Below the pieces are notes generated by a model. That model ran no database searches. It was not told the origin of the DNA and was given only the letters and a program-made list of their open reading frames with translations. The position numbers were made by a program, and so were the translations under genes. Source: an uncultured Clostridia bacterium (GTDB taxonomy: Bacteria > Bacillota > Clostridia > Oscillospirales > Ruminococcaceae). From it: a stretch of 40,331 nt of DNA. The DNA is taken from positions 1 through 40,331 of the forward strand of contig CANRLW010000010.1 of NCBI GenBank assembly GCA_947631575.1, written 5' to 3'. Shown here piece after piece: positions 16,232-25,495 of this stretch (position 1 is its first letter; every line of letters starts with the position of its first letter).

Positions 16232-16810
16232 ATGGCTGAAAAAATCAAATATGAAGATTTGACGCCCGCTATGCAGAAAGCGTATGACAAGGAGAACAAA
16301 CTGCGAAAGAAATGGCTTATAATAAGTCTGATAGCGGGAGTGATATTCGGTATCGCTATCATGTTTGTTATCGGAGTTGTAGACTATCCCATTGTGCTTA
16401 ATATATTTGTCGGATTGCTTTTCGCGTATGGCGTTAGTGCAATTATAATGGGCGTCGTTCACAAAAGGCGTTGGTTCATCAACATTAAAAACGCAATTTT
16501 TCTTATACCTTTTGGACTTATCGCCATGTACTTCGCCTTAATTCCTGTTGCCTACATGGGACTTGTATATGTGATAATGGACATTGTACGGCTGATTGCG
16601 AGAAAACCGCTGATCTCCAACGGAGAGATCCCGAAGATAGTAAATACGGAAGAAGTCGCAGCCGAAACGATGGGAAGGTATATACAAGCGGGAATTAACG
16701 AACAGTCTGTCTCGGAAAAACTGAACGATCTGAAACAGATGCTCGACAACGGACTTATTTCAAAAGAGGACTTTGAAAAAAAGAAATCCGAACTTTTGAA
16801 CAATATGTAA
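16232..16810 (+). CDS. Membrane protein with C-terminal SHOCT domain
   Basis: A 192-residue protein of unknown role. A charged N-terminus (1-27) is followed by about four hydrophobic segments: LIISLIAGVIFGIAIMFVIG (about 29-48), VLNIFVGLLFAYGVSAIIMG, IKNAIFLIPFGLIAMYFALIP and VAYMGLVYVIMDIV. The last about 30 residues (KLNDLKQMLDNGLISKEDFEKKKSELLNNM region) match the SHOCT short C-terminal oligomerisation motif. GGAGG precedes the ATG by 10 bases. It has its own promoter and a terminator at 16911-16941. Whether it belongs to the accessory region or the backbone is unclear; it lies at the junction. Confidence 0.88.
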   Translation: MAEKIKYEDLTPAMQKAYDKENKLRKKWLIISLIAGVIFGIAIMFVIGVVDYPIVLNIFVGLLFAYGVSAIIMGVVHKRRWFINIKNAIFLIPFGLIAMYFALIPVAYMGLVYVIMDIVRLIARKPLISNGEIPKIVNTEEVAAETMGRYIQAGINEQSVSEKLNDLKQMLDNGLISKEDFEKKKSELLNNM

Positions 16811-16910
16811 GTACAAATACTATTTTAGCATTTATAAAATCCTATTTATTTTCCTTTTCAAACACTATTATTCTAAATAACTTTTATGAACGTTTCCGGA
16901 GGCCGGAAAC

Positions 16911-16950
16911 AAGAGGTTAGAGTTTTAAACCCTAACCTCTTATTTCTTTT
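16911..16950 (+). terminator. Terminator of the SHOCT gene
   Basis: AAGAGGTTAG (16911-16920) pairs perfectly with CTAACCTCTT (16932-16941), followed by ATTTCTTTT. A related stem with AAGAGGTAAGAG arms occurs at 26349-26397. Confidence 0.7.
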
Positions 16951-17035
16951 ATAACAAACCATCTCCAATAAGGAAAACAACTTTTCCTCTTAAAACAAAT
17001 TCTAACCTCTAATCTCTTACCTCTAACCTCTAAAA

Positions 17036-17068
17036 GGGCAAGCTGCGGCTTGCCTTTGTGGTTTTCTG
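17036..17068 (+). terminator. Terminator-like hairpin upstream of mreB
   Basis: GGCAAGC (17037-17043), loop TGCG, GCTTGCC (17048-17054), then TTTGTGGTTTTC. It insulates the mre operon from upstream transcription. Confidence 0.6.
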
Positions 17069-17136
17069 ATTATGTTCATTAGTCAAAATGACGAAAAAGG
17101 CGTCGGAAAAATCCGAAAATATCTATAAATATTACA

Positions 17137-17165
17137 TTGCAGGACGGAAAAAATAATGTTATAAT
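17137..17165 (+). promoter_or_regulatory. Promoter of the mreBCD operon
   Basis: TTGCAG (17137-17142), 17 bases, TATAAT (17160-17165), 56 bases before the mreB ATG. Confidence 0.75.
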
Positions 17166-17221
17166 ATAAGTTGGCAGTTTGTACCTGACTTTTTGTAAAT
17201 ATTTTCGGAGGAACTAAACTA

Positions 17222-18241
17222 ATGTTTGGAATAAACAAAGATATCGGAATTGATCTCGGAACGGCAAACACACTCGTTTATATGAGAGGAAAAGGCATTA
17301 TCATCCGTGAGCCTTCGGTCGTCGCGGTGGATAAAAAAGCAAACCAGGTCCGCTATGTCGGGTCTGAGGCTAAGGAAGTTATAGGAAGAACGCCCGGTTC
17401 TATCGTTGCTGTAAGACCGCTTAAGGATGGCGTTATTGCAGATTTTGACATGACTTCTATAATGCTCTCGCAGTTCATCAAAAAAGCTCTCAAAGGCAGA
17501 GGCAGAGCGAGAGTTATAATATGCATACCTTCTGGCGTAACAGAGGTAGAGCGCAGAGCCGTTAAAGAGGCAGCACAGCAGGCGGGCGCAAAGCGCGTTT
17601 CAATAATAGAAGAACCTATGGCGGCGGCTATCGGCGCGGGGTTGCCCGTTGCAGAGCCTATGGGCAGCATGATAGTCGATATCGGCGGCGGTACGAGCGA
17701 GGTCGCTATAATCTCTCTCGGCGGCATTGTTACTGCGCGTTCCGTAAGAGTCGCAGGCGACGAGTTTGATTCCGCTATCATAAATTATATAAAGAAGAAA
17801 TATAATCTTCTTATCGGCGAAAGAACAGCCGAGAATATAAAAACCGGAATAGGCTCGGCATTTAAGACCGATGAGAACGAGCCTGTAATGGACATTCGCG
17901 GAAGAAACCTCTTAAACGGACTTCCCGAAAACATAACCATAAAGAGCGAGGAAATCAGAGAGGCGCTCTCCGAGCCGCTTTCACACATAATCGAGGCAAT
18001 AAAGACCACTCTCGAAAAATGCCCTCCCGAGCTTGCGGCGGATATTATCGAAAGCGGGATAATGCTTGCGGGCGGCGGCGCGCTCCTAAAGGGACTTGAC
18101 AGACTTATCCACGAAGAAACCGGAATGCCCGTAAAAATTGCCGAGAGACCTCTTGACTGCGTTGCGGACGGAGCGGGAAAGGTCCTCGAAAATATAGATA
18201 AGCTTGAAGACGTTCTGTCTGAGGACGAAACCATTTATTGA
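17222..18241 (+). CDS. mreB: Rod shape-determining protein MreB
   Basis: A 339-residue actin-like ATPase that forms membrane-bound filaments and directs the elongasome. The phosphate-1 motif [13 protein letters not shown] (8-20) and phosphate-2 motif [15 protein letters not shown] (about 159-173) are intact, as is [14 protein letters not shown]. The adenosine motif [15 protein letters not shown] lies near the C-terminus. Length is standard. The ATG has CGGAGGA ten bases upstream. It is the first gene of a run with mreC, mreD, PBP2, minD and mgsA, the common clostridial arrangement. Confidence 0.97.
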   Translation: MFGINKDIGIDLGTANTLVYMRGKGIIIREPSVVAVDKKANQVRYVGSEAKEVIGRTPGSIVAVRPLKDGVIADFDMTSIMLSQFIKKALKGRGRARVIICIPSGVTEVERRAVKEAAQQAGAKRVSIIEEPMAAAIGAGLPVAEPMGSMIVDIGGGTSEVAIISLGGIVTARSVRVAGDEFDSAIINYIKKKYNLLIGERTAENIKTGIGSAFKTDENEPVMDIRGRNLLNGLPENITIKSEEIREALSEPLSHIIEAIKTTLEKCPPELAADIIESGIMLAGGGALLKGLDRLIHEETGMPVKIAERPLDCVADGAGKVLENIDKLEDVLSEDETIY

Positions 18242-18258
18242 TCTTACTTTACTAAAAA

Positions 18259-19122
18259 ATGAAAGAATTTTTTCACAGCGTAAAATTTAAGGTGCTCATT
18301 TGTCTTGCGGCGCTGCTTTTGGGGCTTATGGCATACGCGGCTGTAACGCTCGGAACGGAAACGCCTCCCGAACAGATCGTAGGAACGCTGCTGTATCCTT
18401 TTACTACCGCGGCAAACGCCGTGTCTGACGGAGTTTCGGGATTTATCGACAAGCTCGTAAATGCCGATGTATACAAGGCGGAAAACGAGTCGTTGAAGTC
18501 GCAGCTTACCGAGCTTTATAAAAAGACCAAAGACTATGATACCCTTGAAGAAGAAAATGCACAGCTCAGAGAGATACTGGGACTGAAGGAAAAAAATCCC
18601 GACTTTATTTTTTCCGAGAGCTGCAGCGTTATCGCGCGAAATGCAAACGATATATACGGCGGCTTTACCATAGGAAGTGGAAAGACGAGCGGAATTTCTT
18701 TAAACGACCCTGTGGTTACTTCTGTGGGACTTGTGGGAAGAGTAACGTCCATTGCCGATAATTATGCAAAGGTCACTACCATAATAAGCCCTGAAGTTAA
18801 TGTGGGAGTTTATTCCGCGCGCTCAAATGTGACGGGAGTAATTGAAAACACCGTTGAAAGCGCACAGGACAGAATGTGCATTATGAGCGGCATTTTAAAA
18901 GATGCCGATATAGCTGTGGGCGACGTTATATTTACTTCGGGAAAGAGCGGACTGTTCCCCGATGATCTTATGGTCGGGACGGTCGTAGAAATACACGATG
19001 ACCCTAACGGACTTTCAAAGCACGCTATTGTAAAGCCCGCGGTCGATGTATTCAATATGACCACGATGTTTGTCATTACGGATTTTAACGGAAAGGGTGT
19101 ACCCTTCGAGATTGAAGAATAG
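18259..19122 (+). CDS. mreC: Rod shape-determining protein MreC
   Basis: A 287-residue elongasome scaffold. One N-terminal membrane anchor (VLICLAALLLGLMAYAAVTLG, about 13-33) is followed by a coiled coil (about 70-112, KAENESLKSQLTELYKKTKDY) and the beta-rich MreC core (about 115-280). The core links MreB to the periplasmic-side PBP2. It starts 17 bases after the mreB stop, with a weak ribosome site (only an A-rich stretch), which suggests translational coupling. Confidence 0.95.
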   Translation: MKEFFHSVKFKVLICLAALLLGLMAYAAVTLGTETPPEQIVGTLLYPFTTAANAVSDGVSGFIDKLVNADVYKAENESLKSQLTELYKKTKDYDTLEEENAQLREILGLKEKNPDFIFSESCSVIARNANDIYGGFTIGSGKTSGISLNDPVVTSVGLVGRVTSIADNYAKVTTIISPEVNVGVYSARSNVTGVIENTVESAQDRMCIMSGILKDADIAVGDVIFTSGKSGLFPDDLMVGTVVEIHDDPNGLSKHAIVKPAVDVFNMTTMFVITDFNGKGVPFEIEE

Positions 19123-19141
19123 TGTAAAAAAACCTCTCGGA

Positions 19142-19723
19142 ATGAGGGCGCGCACACGCCGTGCAATGATGAAAGTGGTCATAAGATGGGCGTTTTATGT
19201 CGCCCTGATGATCTTGTTTTATCTGTTTTTGTGCAATCCGCTGATAAAGGGCTTTTGCCCTCTTTTGCTCATTCCGCTGGCTACTGCGGTGGCAATGCAC
19301 GAGGGCGACCTTTCGTCGGGAATTTTCGGAATGTTCTGTGGATTTCTGATGGATATGGCGAGCGGTAGCTCGATCGTAGGATTTTACGCGCTATGGCTTT
19401 TGTTTGCCTGTCCGTGTATCTCGCTGCTTTCGAGATTTCTCATAAAGGTGAATTTCATTTCTCACTTTGTAATAAATGTGGTGGTTTCGGCGGCAGTTGC
19501 CATTCTTGATATGCTGTTTCTTCACTGGGTCTGGGAGGGAACGCAAAGCATATTTTCTTTTGTAAGAGTGGTGTTGCCGTCTTATTTCGGCGCGATATTG
19601 TTTTCCGTGCCTATATATTTTCTCATTTCGCTTGTTGTATCAAGGCTCAAACCGAGCGATCGGAGAAAGCTCGAAAACTCGGCGCAGAATGCCGAGGACG
19701 CGGAGAACAGCGAAGGCGAGTAA
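19142..19723 (+). CDS. mreD: Rod shape-determining protein MreD
   Basis: A multi-pass membrane protein of the elongasome, about 193 residues from ATG 19142. Five or so hydrophobic segments are visible (AFYVALMILFYLFLC, LLLIPLATAVAM, FCGFLMDMAS region, FVINVVVSAAVAIL, AILFSVPIYFLISLVV), and the DMASG motif is typical of MreD. The C-terminus is polar and acidic. The start is uncertain: 19142 leaves 19 bases after mreC; ATG 19166 or 19169 would give the family's usual shorter N-terminus; the open frame extends back to 19070 inside mreC, which is unlikely to be used. Confidence 0.9.
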   Translation: MRARTRRAMMKVVIRWAFYVALMILFYLFLCNPLIKGFCPLLLIPLATAVAMHEGDLSSGIFGMFCGFLMDMASGSSIVGFYALWLLFACPCISLLSRFLIKVNFISHFVINVVVSAAVAILDMLFLHWVWEGTQSIFSFVRVVLPSYFGAILFSVPIYFLISLVVSRLKPSDRRKLENSAQNAEDAENSEGE

Positions 19724-19747
19724 ATGTGTTATTTTCGGTGAAATATT

Positions 19748-21823
19748 ATGTCAAAAATATCTAATATAATTCGTACTATAATTTTAGCCGCACTGGTCGT
19801 TGTCTTGTCTTTTATGTGCGGCTTAAAGCTTATTCAGACGCAGATAGTAGACGGCGACAAGTATCTTGAACTGACGCAGACGACCTATACCGCACAGCAG
19901 GATATCGAGGCTACAAGGGGCATGATAGTTGACAGTACGGGAAAAGTCTTTAATTCAAACAAGATAGTTTTTTCTGTCGATCTTCAAAAGGCATTTATAG
20001 AGGACGGAACCGAAAACGATATAATTTACAGAACGCTTAAAGTTCTGAAAAGACATGGCGAAAAGTGGAACGACAGCCTCCCCATAAGTACCACAAGGCC
20101 GTATAACTTTATTATCGGAAAAGACAGCGCGGTAACAAAGCTGAAGAAAACGCTCGGCGTTGCGGATTATTCGTCTGCCGAGGATTGTATGTACTGGCTC
20201 TATGATACCTATGATATCGATGAAAAATATGATGAGCAGATGCGCAGACTTATCGCGGGCGTTCGCTATGAAATGACGATAAAAGATTTTTCTACGCGAA
20301 ATAAGTTTGTCCTGGCGTCGGATATAAAGGACGAAACTGTCCAGGAGCTGAAAGAGCTTTCGTCATTGCTTGCGGGCGTTGACATAAGCCAAAGCTGGGA
20401 GCGCGTTTATCTGAACGACGATATTTCCGCACATTACAGAGGAACAGTCGGCGCTATCTCCGCCGAACAGTATAAAGAGCTTAAAGACAGCGGGTATACG
20501 ATAAATGACGTTATAGGCTTAAGCGGCATTGAGTCCGCGTTTGAAAGCACTCTCAGAGGAACGCGCGGCACAAGATCTATAACCTATGGTTCTGACGGAA
20601 AGCTTATATCGGATGAAATAACAAAAGAGCCTGTTTCGGGTAATTCCATAATGCTTACGATAGATTCGGAATATCAGAAACTTATACAGGATGCTCTAGA
20701 ATATCATATAAAATATTTACAGTCGCCCTATGCTTTGAGAACTTGGGGCAAAAGTCTTTTGAAAGAACCCTGCCAGGCGGGATCAATAGTGGTGCTTGAC
20801 GTTAAAACCGGCGGAGTACTTGCTATGACGAGCTATCCGAATTTCAATCTTAACGACTATGCAGAAGACCCGGAGGGCGTTATGAATATGGAACACTCTC
20901 CCGTATTCAATCGTGCGCTTAAAGGCACATATCGTCCGGGTTCTACTTTTAAGACGATAACGTCCATAGCGGGACTTTATGAGGGAAAGATAGGAATATC
21001 TTCTACCATACTATGCGGACATAATTATATGTATTATGCTCCGGGATTTGTTCCGACCTGCCTCGGCTGGCATGGAAACATTGACGTAAGAACCGCGCTT
21101 ATGTATTCCTGTAATATCTTCTTCTATGAAACTGCGCGAAGGCTGGGCATAGATGCTCTCGCAATGTGGGGAAACAGATTTGGCATAGGGACTGATCTTG
21201 GTTTTGAGCTGTCCATGGAAACGGGACAGATGAGCTCGCTTGAGCTGTATGAAGAAAAAGGACTTGACTGGCACGCGGGCGATATAGTTCAGGCGGGAAT
21301 AGGACAGTGTGAAACAGCCGTAACGCCGCTCCATCTTGCGGTACAGGCAATGACCCTTGCAAATAAGGGCGTAAGATACACGCCGCATATCCTTAAATCC
21401 GTTTACAACTATGATTTTTCGGAAAAGCTCTATGACAGTGAAACTACTATAAGAGAGGATTTCTCGAATTATCCCAATATGCTCTCATATATGAACGCCG
21501 TAAGAGACGGAATGAAACGTGTCGCAAGTTCGGACTGCTTTATCAGCGTACCCGGGGCGGGATATGTAAATGTGTTTAACTATATAGGCGTAGGCGTTAA
21601 GAATGTGGCGATAAAAACAGGTTCGCCACAGGTTAGCGCAAAGGTATTTAACGGTGCCATAGTCGGATTTTATCCTGCGGATAACCCCGAAATAGCATTC
21701 GGTATAATGCTTGAAGATGGCGAGTGTGCAAAATATATGGTCGCAAATATAATAAAGGCATATGTTTCGGGTTCAATATCTACACATTATGATGAAAACG
21801 GCGTTCCTACCTGTCCGGTTTGA
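19748..21823 (+). CDS. mrdA: Penicillin-binding protein 2 (elongation transpeptidase)
   Basis: A 691-residue class B PBP that cross-links peptidoglycan during elongation. An N-terminal anchor (IIRTIILAALVVVLSFMCGL, about 8-27) is followed by the dimerisation domain and a C-terminal transpeptidase. The three active-site motifs are present: S399-T-F-K402, S454-C-N456 and K623-T-G625. The domain ends GIMLEDGECAKYM. It sits directly after mreD, 24 bases downstream, as in other Clostridia. No RodA partner gene is seen in the operon. It would be the target of beta-lactams here. Confidence 0.95.
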   Translation: MSKISNIIRTIILAALVVVLSFMCGLKLIQTQIVDGDKYLELTQTTYTAQQDIEATRGMIVDSTGKVFNSNKIVFSVDLQKAFIEDGTENDIIYRTLKVLKRHGEKWNDSLPISTTRPYNFIIGKDSAVTKLKKTLGVADYSSAEDCMYWLYDTYDIDEKYDEQMRRLIAGVRYEMTIKDFSTRNKFVLASDIKDETVQELKELSSLLAGVDISQSWERVYLNDDISAHYRGTVGAISAEQYKELKDSGYTINDVIGLSGIESAFESTLRGTRGTRSITYGSDGKLISDEITKEPVSGNSIMLTIDSEYQKLIQDALEYHIKYLQSPYALRTWGKSLLKEPCQAGSIVVLDVKTGGVLAMTSYPNFNLNDYAEDPEGVMNMEHSPVFNRALKGTYRPGSTFKTITSIAGLYEGKIGISSTILCGHNYMYYAPGFVPTCLGWHGNIDVRTALMYSCNIFFYETARRLGIDALAMWGNRFGIGTDLGFELSMETGQMSSLELYEEKGLDWHAGDIVQAGIGQCETAVTPLHLAVQAMTLANKGVRYTPHILKSVYNYDFSEKLYDSETTIREDFSNYPNMLSYMNAVRDGMKRVASSDCFISVPGAGYVNVFNYIGVGVKNVAIKTGSPQVSAKVFNGAIVGFYPADNPEIAFGIMLEDGECAKYMVANIIKAYVSGSISTHYDENGVPTCPV

Positions 21824-22106
21824 TGAATAATTTACAAAATAAACTTTATGCAAAATAGCTAAAAAATATCAAGGCAAAGTAACAAAATTCACGAAATTTC
21901 GCATATAATGAAAAAAACTCTTTTCATATCGAAGTTTTTGTGGTAAAATTAAAGTAGTGTATGGGTGATAAAATTTACTCGGGCTTGTACGAAAGGCGTT
22001 GTAGATGCTTTCTGCGGCGCGGTCGGCGGTCAGAGGAGCTGCTTTTTAAAGCAGCAAGGTTTGGTTATTTTTGTGATGTTCGTTTGACATCGGAGAGGGG
22101 AAGAAT
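21824..22106. other. Intergenic region between PBP2 and minD
   Basis: It holds a perfect stem GCTGCTTT-TT-AAAGCAGC (within 22038-22056), a weak -10 like TAAAAT near 21945 and a possible 40-codon frame (21965-22087). In many relatives minC lies here; no minC sequence is recognisable. Confidence 0.6.
21965..22087 (+). CDS. Possible 40-aa ORF in the minC slot
   Basis: GTG at 21965 to TGA at 22085-22087. The peptide begins MIKFTRACTKGVVDAFCGAV and ends in a hydrophobic run (LVIFVMFV). Codon choice looks coding-like, but the ribosome site is poor and a strong hairpin lies inside the frame. I do not recognise it; it could equally be a structured minD leader. Confidence 0.2.
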   Translation: MIKFTRACTKGVVDAFCGAVGGQRSCFLKQQGLVIFVMFV

Positions 22107-22844
22107 ATGTCACAGATTATTGCGGTTACTGCCGGAAAGGGCGGAACAGGAAAGTCCACAACATCGGCGAATGTTGCAACAGGTCTTGCAAATCTCGGGA
22201 AAAAGACCCTGCTTGTGGAGCTTGACTTTGGTCTGCGCTGCCTTGATATCATGCTCGGAATAAAGGATAAGGTAAAACATGACATCGGCGAATACCTAGA
22301 GGGGAAAATAGATATACTGACTGCGACCACAAAGGTCGAAAGAGTTCCAAACCTCAGTCTTGTGTGCGCGACAAGAAACCCGTTTATCGACATAAACGCG
22401 CAAAAGATCATGAATGTCTGTGAGCAGATGCGCGAGCATTTTGACTATATCATAATAGACACGGCGGGCGTAGGGAGCTCTGTTTTCAGCGTTATCAAAG
22501 CTGCGGATCTTATACTTATGGTAACTACCCCCGATACGGTGTGCGTCCGCGACGGCGCGATACTTTCGGACTTCTTGTATGTAAAGAACTGCATAAACCA
22601 GCGCCTTATTATAAATAAGGTCAGCCCGAAGTTCAAGGACGAGGATATACTTTACGACCTCGACGAGGTCATGGACAGCGTAGGAATACCGCTTATCGGC
22701 GTTGTTCCCGAAGATGTAAACATAAAGATATGCGGCGCAAAGGGCGAGGCTCTGCCGCCGTCATGCGGAGGATATAAGGCATATACCGCTATAGCAAGAC
22801 GTATAAACGGAGAGGACGTTCCGCTTACGATAAATATCGACTGA
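22107..22844 (+). CDS. minD: Septum-site determining ATPase MinD (lacks membrane-targeting tail)
   Basis: A 245-residue deviant-Walker P-loop ATPase that positions the division site. The deviant Walker A KGGTGKST (Lys11, Lys16), [15 protein letters not shown] (switch I region) and [12 protein letters not shown] (Walker B) are clear. MinD proteins normally run 260-270 residues and end in an amphipathic helix that binds the membrane; this one stops at [11 protein letters not shown] with no such helix. GAGGGG precedes the ATG. It lies between PBP2 and mgsA; minC and minE are not adjacent. It could be a MinD relative with another cargo, though sequence and context favour MinD. Confidence 0.88.
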   Translation: MSQIIAVTAGKGGTGKSTTSANVATGLANLGKKTLLVELDFGLRCLDIMLGIKDKVKHDIGEYLEGKIDILTATTKVERVPNLSLVCATRNPFIDINAQKIMNVCEQMREHFDYIIIDTAGVGSSVFSVIKAADLILMVTTPDTVCVRDGAILSDFLYVKNCINQRLIINKVSPKFKDEDILYDLDEVMDSVGIPLIGVVPEDVNIKICGAKGEALPPSCGGYKAYTAIARRINGEDVPLTINID

Positions 22845-22882
22845 TCGGTTTATGTCCTGAGATAAAACAGGAGGTGTTGGCC

Positions 22883-23278
22883 ATGACTGTGGCTTTGATA
22901 GCTCACGATGCCAAGAAAGAACTTATGGTGCAGTTCTGCATAGCATATTGCGGTATTCTGAGCAAATATAACCTATGTGCAACGGGGACGACCGGAAAGC
23001 TTGTCGCCGAGGCTACGGGTCTGCAAATACAGCGTTTTCTGAGCGGCTCTCAGGGCGGCGACCAACAGCTTGCGTCAAGTATTAGCTGCAATGAGATAGA
23101 TCTGCTTATCTTTTTCCGCGACCCGCTTACTATGAAATCCCATGAGCCGAATGACATAAATATTTTAAGACTCTGCGATGTTCACAGTATTCCCGTTGCG
23201 ACAAACATAGCGACCGCCGAGGCGCTTATACATGCGCTCGAGCGCGGCGACCTTGACTGGCGCGAATATATGAGATAA
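22883..23278 (+). CDS. mgsA: Methylglyoxal synthase
   Basis: A 131-residue enzyme converting dihydroxyacetone phosphate to methylglyoxal and phosphate, a bypass of lower glycolysis under phosphate limitation. Family motifs are present: [19 protein letters not shown], the catalytic-aspartate loop [18 protein letters not shown] and [14 protein letters not shown] choose ATG 22883 because AGGAGGTG lies just upstream; the in-frame GTG at 22874 is part of that ribosome site. It is the last gene of the mre-min run, a conserved clostridial position, and is followed by a terminator. Confidence 0.95.
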   Translation: MTVALIAHDAKKELMVQFCIAYCGILSKYNLCATGTTGKLVAEATGLQIQRFLSGSQGGDQQLASSISCNEIDLLIFFRDPLTMKSHEPNDINILRLCDVHSIPVATNIATAEALIHALERGDLDWREYMR

Positions 23279-23297
23279 GTTAAAACGCGGATATTTT

Positions 23298-23334
23298 AAA
23301 GTGCGTCTTGTGGGCGCACTTTAGTTATTTTTTG
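23298..23334 (+). terminator. Terminator of the mre-min-mgsA operon
   Basis: AAAGTGCG (23298-23305) pairs perfectly with CGCACTTT (23315-23322), followed by AGTTATTTTTT. Confidence 0.85.
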
Positions 23335-23342
23335 GAGTTTTT

Positions 23343-24734
23343 ATGGAAAAGACAGATTTCAGTTTGAGAAAAGTTTACGGTCAGGCAATGGCAATTGCCG
23401 TGCCGATGATGATACAAAACGGCATAACAAACGCCGTCGGGCTTGTGGATAATGTAATGGTCGGCAGCCTTGGCACGGAGGCTATAACGGCGGTATCTAT
23501 CGTAGGACAGCTTATATTTGTGTTCAATCTCGCGGTTTTCGGCGGACTTTCGGGACCGGGCATATACGGTGCGCAGTATTACGGACAGAAGAACACGGAG
23601 GGTTTCAGACAGACCGTAAGAATGAAACACTGGATAGGCATTGCCGTTCTGATAACGGGAATGTTGGCGTTTGTTTTCGGCGGCGATTTTCTGATAGATC
23701 TTTATCTTAAAGGCGAGAGCAAGGACATCGACCCTGTTCTTACTGTAGAAATTGCAAAGCGCTATATGAACATAATGCTCTGGGGACTTCCGCCGTTTGT
23801 GATAACTCAGATCTTTGCGGGAAGTCTGCGTGAAACAGGCTCTGCGGTAAAGCCTATGATAGCGGGAGTTGTTTCGGTGGTAGTGGATATTGTCGGAAAC
23901 TGGCTTTTAATTTACGGAAACCTCGGTTTTCCGAAAATGGAAGAAAGAGGAGCGGCGCTTGCGACGGTCATAGCGCGTTTTGCGGAGCTTGCGGTAATAA
24001 TCATACTTATGTACTCCACAAAGAAAAAGCACGAGTTCTTAAAGGGCTTGTACAAAAGGCTTACGATACCCCGCGATATTGCGGCAAAGATCATTAAAAA
24101 AGGCTTGCCTATTTTCTTTAATGAGCTTATGTGGGCGGCGGCTATTGCGTTTATGACGCAGATATATTCGCACAGGGGAATAGAAATAGTCGCGGGGCTT
24201 AATATTTCAAACGCGCTGTGTAATCTTCTGAACGTTGTGTTCGTTTCACTCGGAAACGCGGTCGGGATAATCATTGGACAGACGCTCGGCGCGTCGCAGT
24301 ATGAAAGGGCGAAAAAAGAATCATTCGCGCTTATGTGGTTTACGGGCGGAGTAAGCGCAATAATGACAATAATTCTGGTGCTTATATCGGGAGTATTTCC
24401 AAACGCCTATGATACGACGGCAGAAGTAAAGGAATACGCGACGCAGTTTATAATAGTGACGGCGCTGTTTTTCCCTGTGCAGGGTTTTCTGAATGCGCTT
24501 TATTTTACTTTAAGAAGTGGCGGAAAAACGCTGGTAACGTTTCTTTTTGACAGCGTGTATTCGTGGGTGATAGGAGTTCCTGCGGCGGCATTGCTATGCA
24601 CGTTTACGGACATTCCGATACTTGCGGTCTACGCTATAGTACAAGCGGCGGACCTTATAAAGGTCGCTATAGGCTGTGTATTGATAAACAAGGGAGTATG
24701 GGTCAGCAACATAGTGGATAGTAAGACGGAGTAG
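23343..24734 (+). CDS. MATE-family efflux transporter
   Basis: A 463-residue polytopic membrane protein with about 12 hydrophobic segments in two homologous halves. It is typical of the MATE (NorM/DinF) superfamily, which exports drugs or metabolites in exchange for sodium or protons. Family features include MMIQNGITNAVGLVDNVMVGSLGTEA in the first half and the matching SNALCNLLNVVFVSLGNAVGIIIGQTLGA in the second. GGAG lies about seven bases before the ATG. It is two bases from the recO start and so probably co-transcribed with it. The substrate cannot be read from sequence. Confidence 0.92.
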   Translation: MEKTDFSLRKVYGQAMAIAVPMMIQNGITNAVGLVDNVMVGSLGTEAITAVSIVGQLIFVFNLAVFGGLSGPGIYGAQYYGQKNTEGFRQTVRMKHWIGIAVLITGMLAFVFGGDFLIDLYLKGESKDIDPVLTVEIAKRYMNIMLWGLPPFVITQIFAGSLRETGSAVKPMIAGVVSVVVDIVGNWLLIYGNLGFPKMEERGAALATVIARFAELAVIIILMYSTKKKHEFLKGLYKRLTIPRDIAAKIIKKGLPIFFNELMWAAAIAFMTQIYSHRGIEIVAGLNISNALCNLLNVVFVSLGNAVGIIIGQTLGASQYERAKKESFALMWFTGGVSAIMTIILVLISGVFPNAYDTTAEVKEYATQFIIVTALFFPVQGFLNALYFTLRSGGKTLVTFLFDSVYSWVIGVPAAALLCTFTDIPILAVYAIVQAADLIKVAIGCVLINKGVWVSNIVDSKTE

Positions 24735-24736
24735 TT

Positions 24737-25495
24737 ATGCTTGTAACGTATGACGGAATAGTTATCTCGCGGCGGACTGTCGGCGAAAGCGGAGTTTTTA
24801 TCGACATTCTGACCGACGAGCAGGGAATAATTGAGGCTGCCGCACACGGCGCGAACAAGATAAACAGCGACCTGTTATCCTCGTGTTCATTGTTTTCATA
24901 TTCAACCTTCTGCCTCAGCAAGTCAAAGTTAAGATATACGGTAAACTCGGCAAAGCCAAAATTCAGCTTTCATAATCTGGGCTTGGACATCGAAAAGCTC
25001 GCGCTTACTTCGTATTTTGCGCAGGCGGTCAGGTTTTGCACACCCTCGGAGCAGCCGCAGGACAGCATAGTAAGGTTTGTTGCAATTGCGCTTTATGAAA
25101 TAATGAACGGGCGTTCGCTTTCTTCCGTAAAAGCGGCGTTTGAATTAAGATACAGTGCGGAGCTTGGTTTTGCGCCGAATCTTGTCGCCTGCGACAATTG
25201 CGGCGAGTACAATTGCGAGCGGGGAATGTATTTCCTTCCGAAAAGCGCAAAGCTCATCTGCGCGGACTGCTTTAACAAAGATTATGAAGGAGAGCATGAG
25301 CGGCTGTTTCCCGAAACGCTGTTCGCTATGAGAAACATAATTTTCTCGCCGCTCGAAAAGTGCTTTAAATTCAGCATTCCCAAAAATGCCGAAATACAGC
25401 TCGGCGCTATATGCGAGAAATATTTCCTCGGAAGTGTGGAAAAGAGTTTTCCCGCGCTGAATTATTATAAGGGAATTGTCTCGGAATATAAATAG
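24737..25495 (+). CDS. recO: DNA repair protein RecO
   Basis: A 252-residue recombination mediator that loads RecA with RecR at gaps. It has the N-terminal OB-fold (DGIVISRRTVGESGVFIDILTDEQGI, about 5-30) and a helical C-terminal domain with a zinc finger: CDNC, Cys-7 residues later, then CADC (about 153-178). Length is standard. It begins two bases after the MATE stop; there is no separate promoter, suggesting one transcript. Confidence 0.93.
   Translation: MLVTYDGIVISRRTVGESGVFIDILTDEQGIIEAAAHGANKINSDLLSSCSLFSYSTFCLSKSKLRYTVNSAKPKFSFHNLGLDIEKLALTSYFAQAVRFCTPSEQPQDSIVRFVAIALYEIMNGRSLSSVKAAFELRYSAELGFAPNLVACDNCGEYNCERGMYFLPKSAKLICADCFNKDYEGEHERLFPETLFAMRNIIFSPLEKCFKFSIPKNAEIQLGAICEKYFLGSVEKSFPALNYYKGIVSEYK

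Larger units (their letters stand above)
16811..17136. other. Gene-free stretch with hairpins and TAACCTCT repeats
   Basis: No gene is evident between the SHOCT gene and the mreB promoter. It holds a perfect 8-bp hairpin GTTTCCGG-AGG-CCGGAAAC (16892-16910), a terminator stem at 16911-16941, irregular repeats of TAACCTCT (17001-17031), and a second hairpin at 17037-17054 followed by TTTGTGGTTTT. Confidence 0.7.

Noticed and set aside
17001-17055. CRISPR-like repeats (TAACCTCT)
   Set aside because: Units are 8-10 bases, irregular and without spacers; no cas genes nearby.
1-17221. tRNA-linked attachment sites or an integrase marking the element ends
   Set aside because: No tRNA gene, integrase or convincing long direct repeat was found in the window; the element boundaries cannot be fixed from here.
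21961-22263. 100-aa plus-strand open frame starting ATGGGTGATAAA
   Set aside because: It runs into minD in another frame and is cysteine/arginine-rich without any domain.
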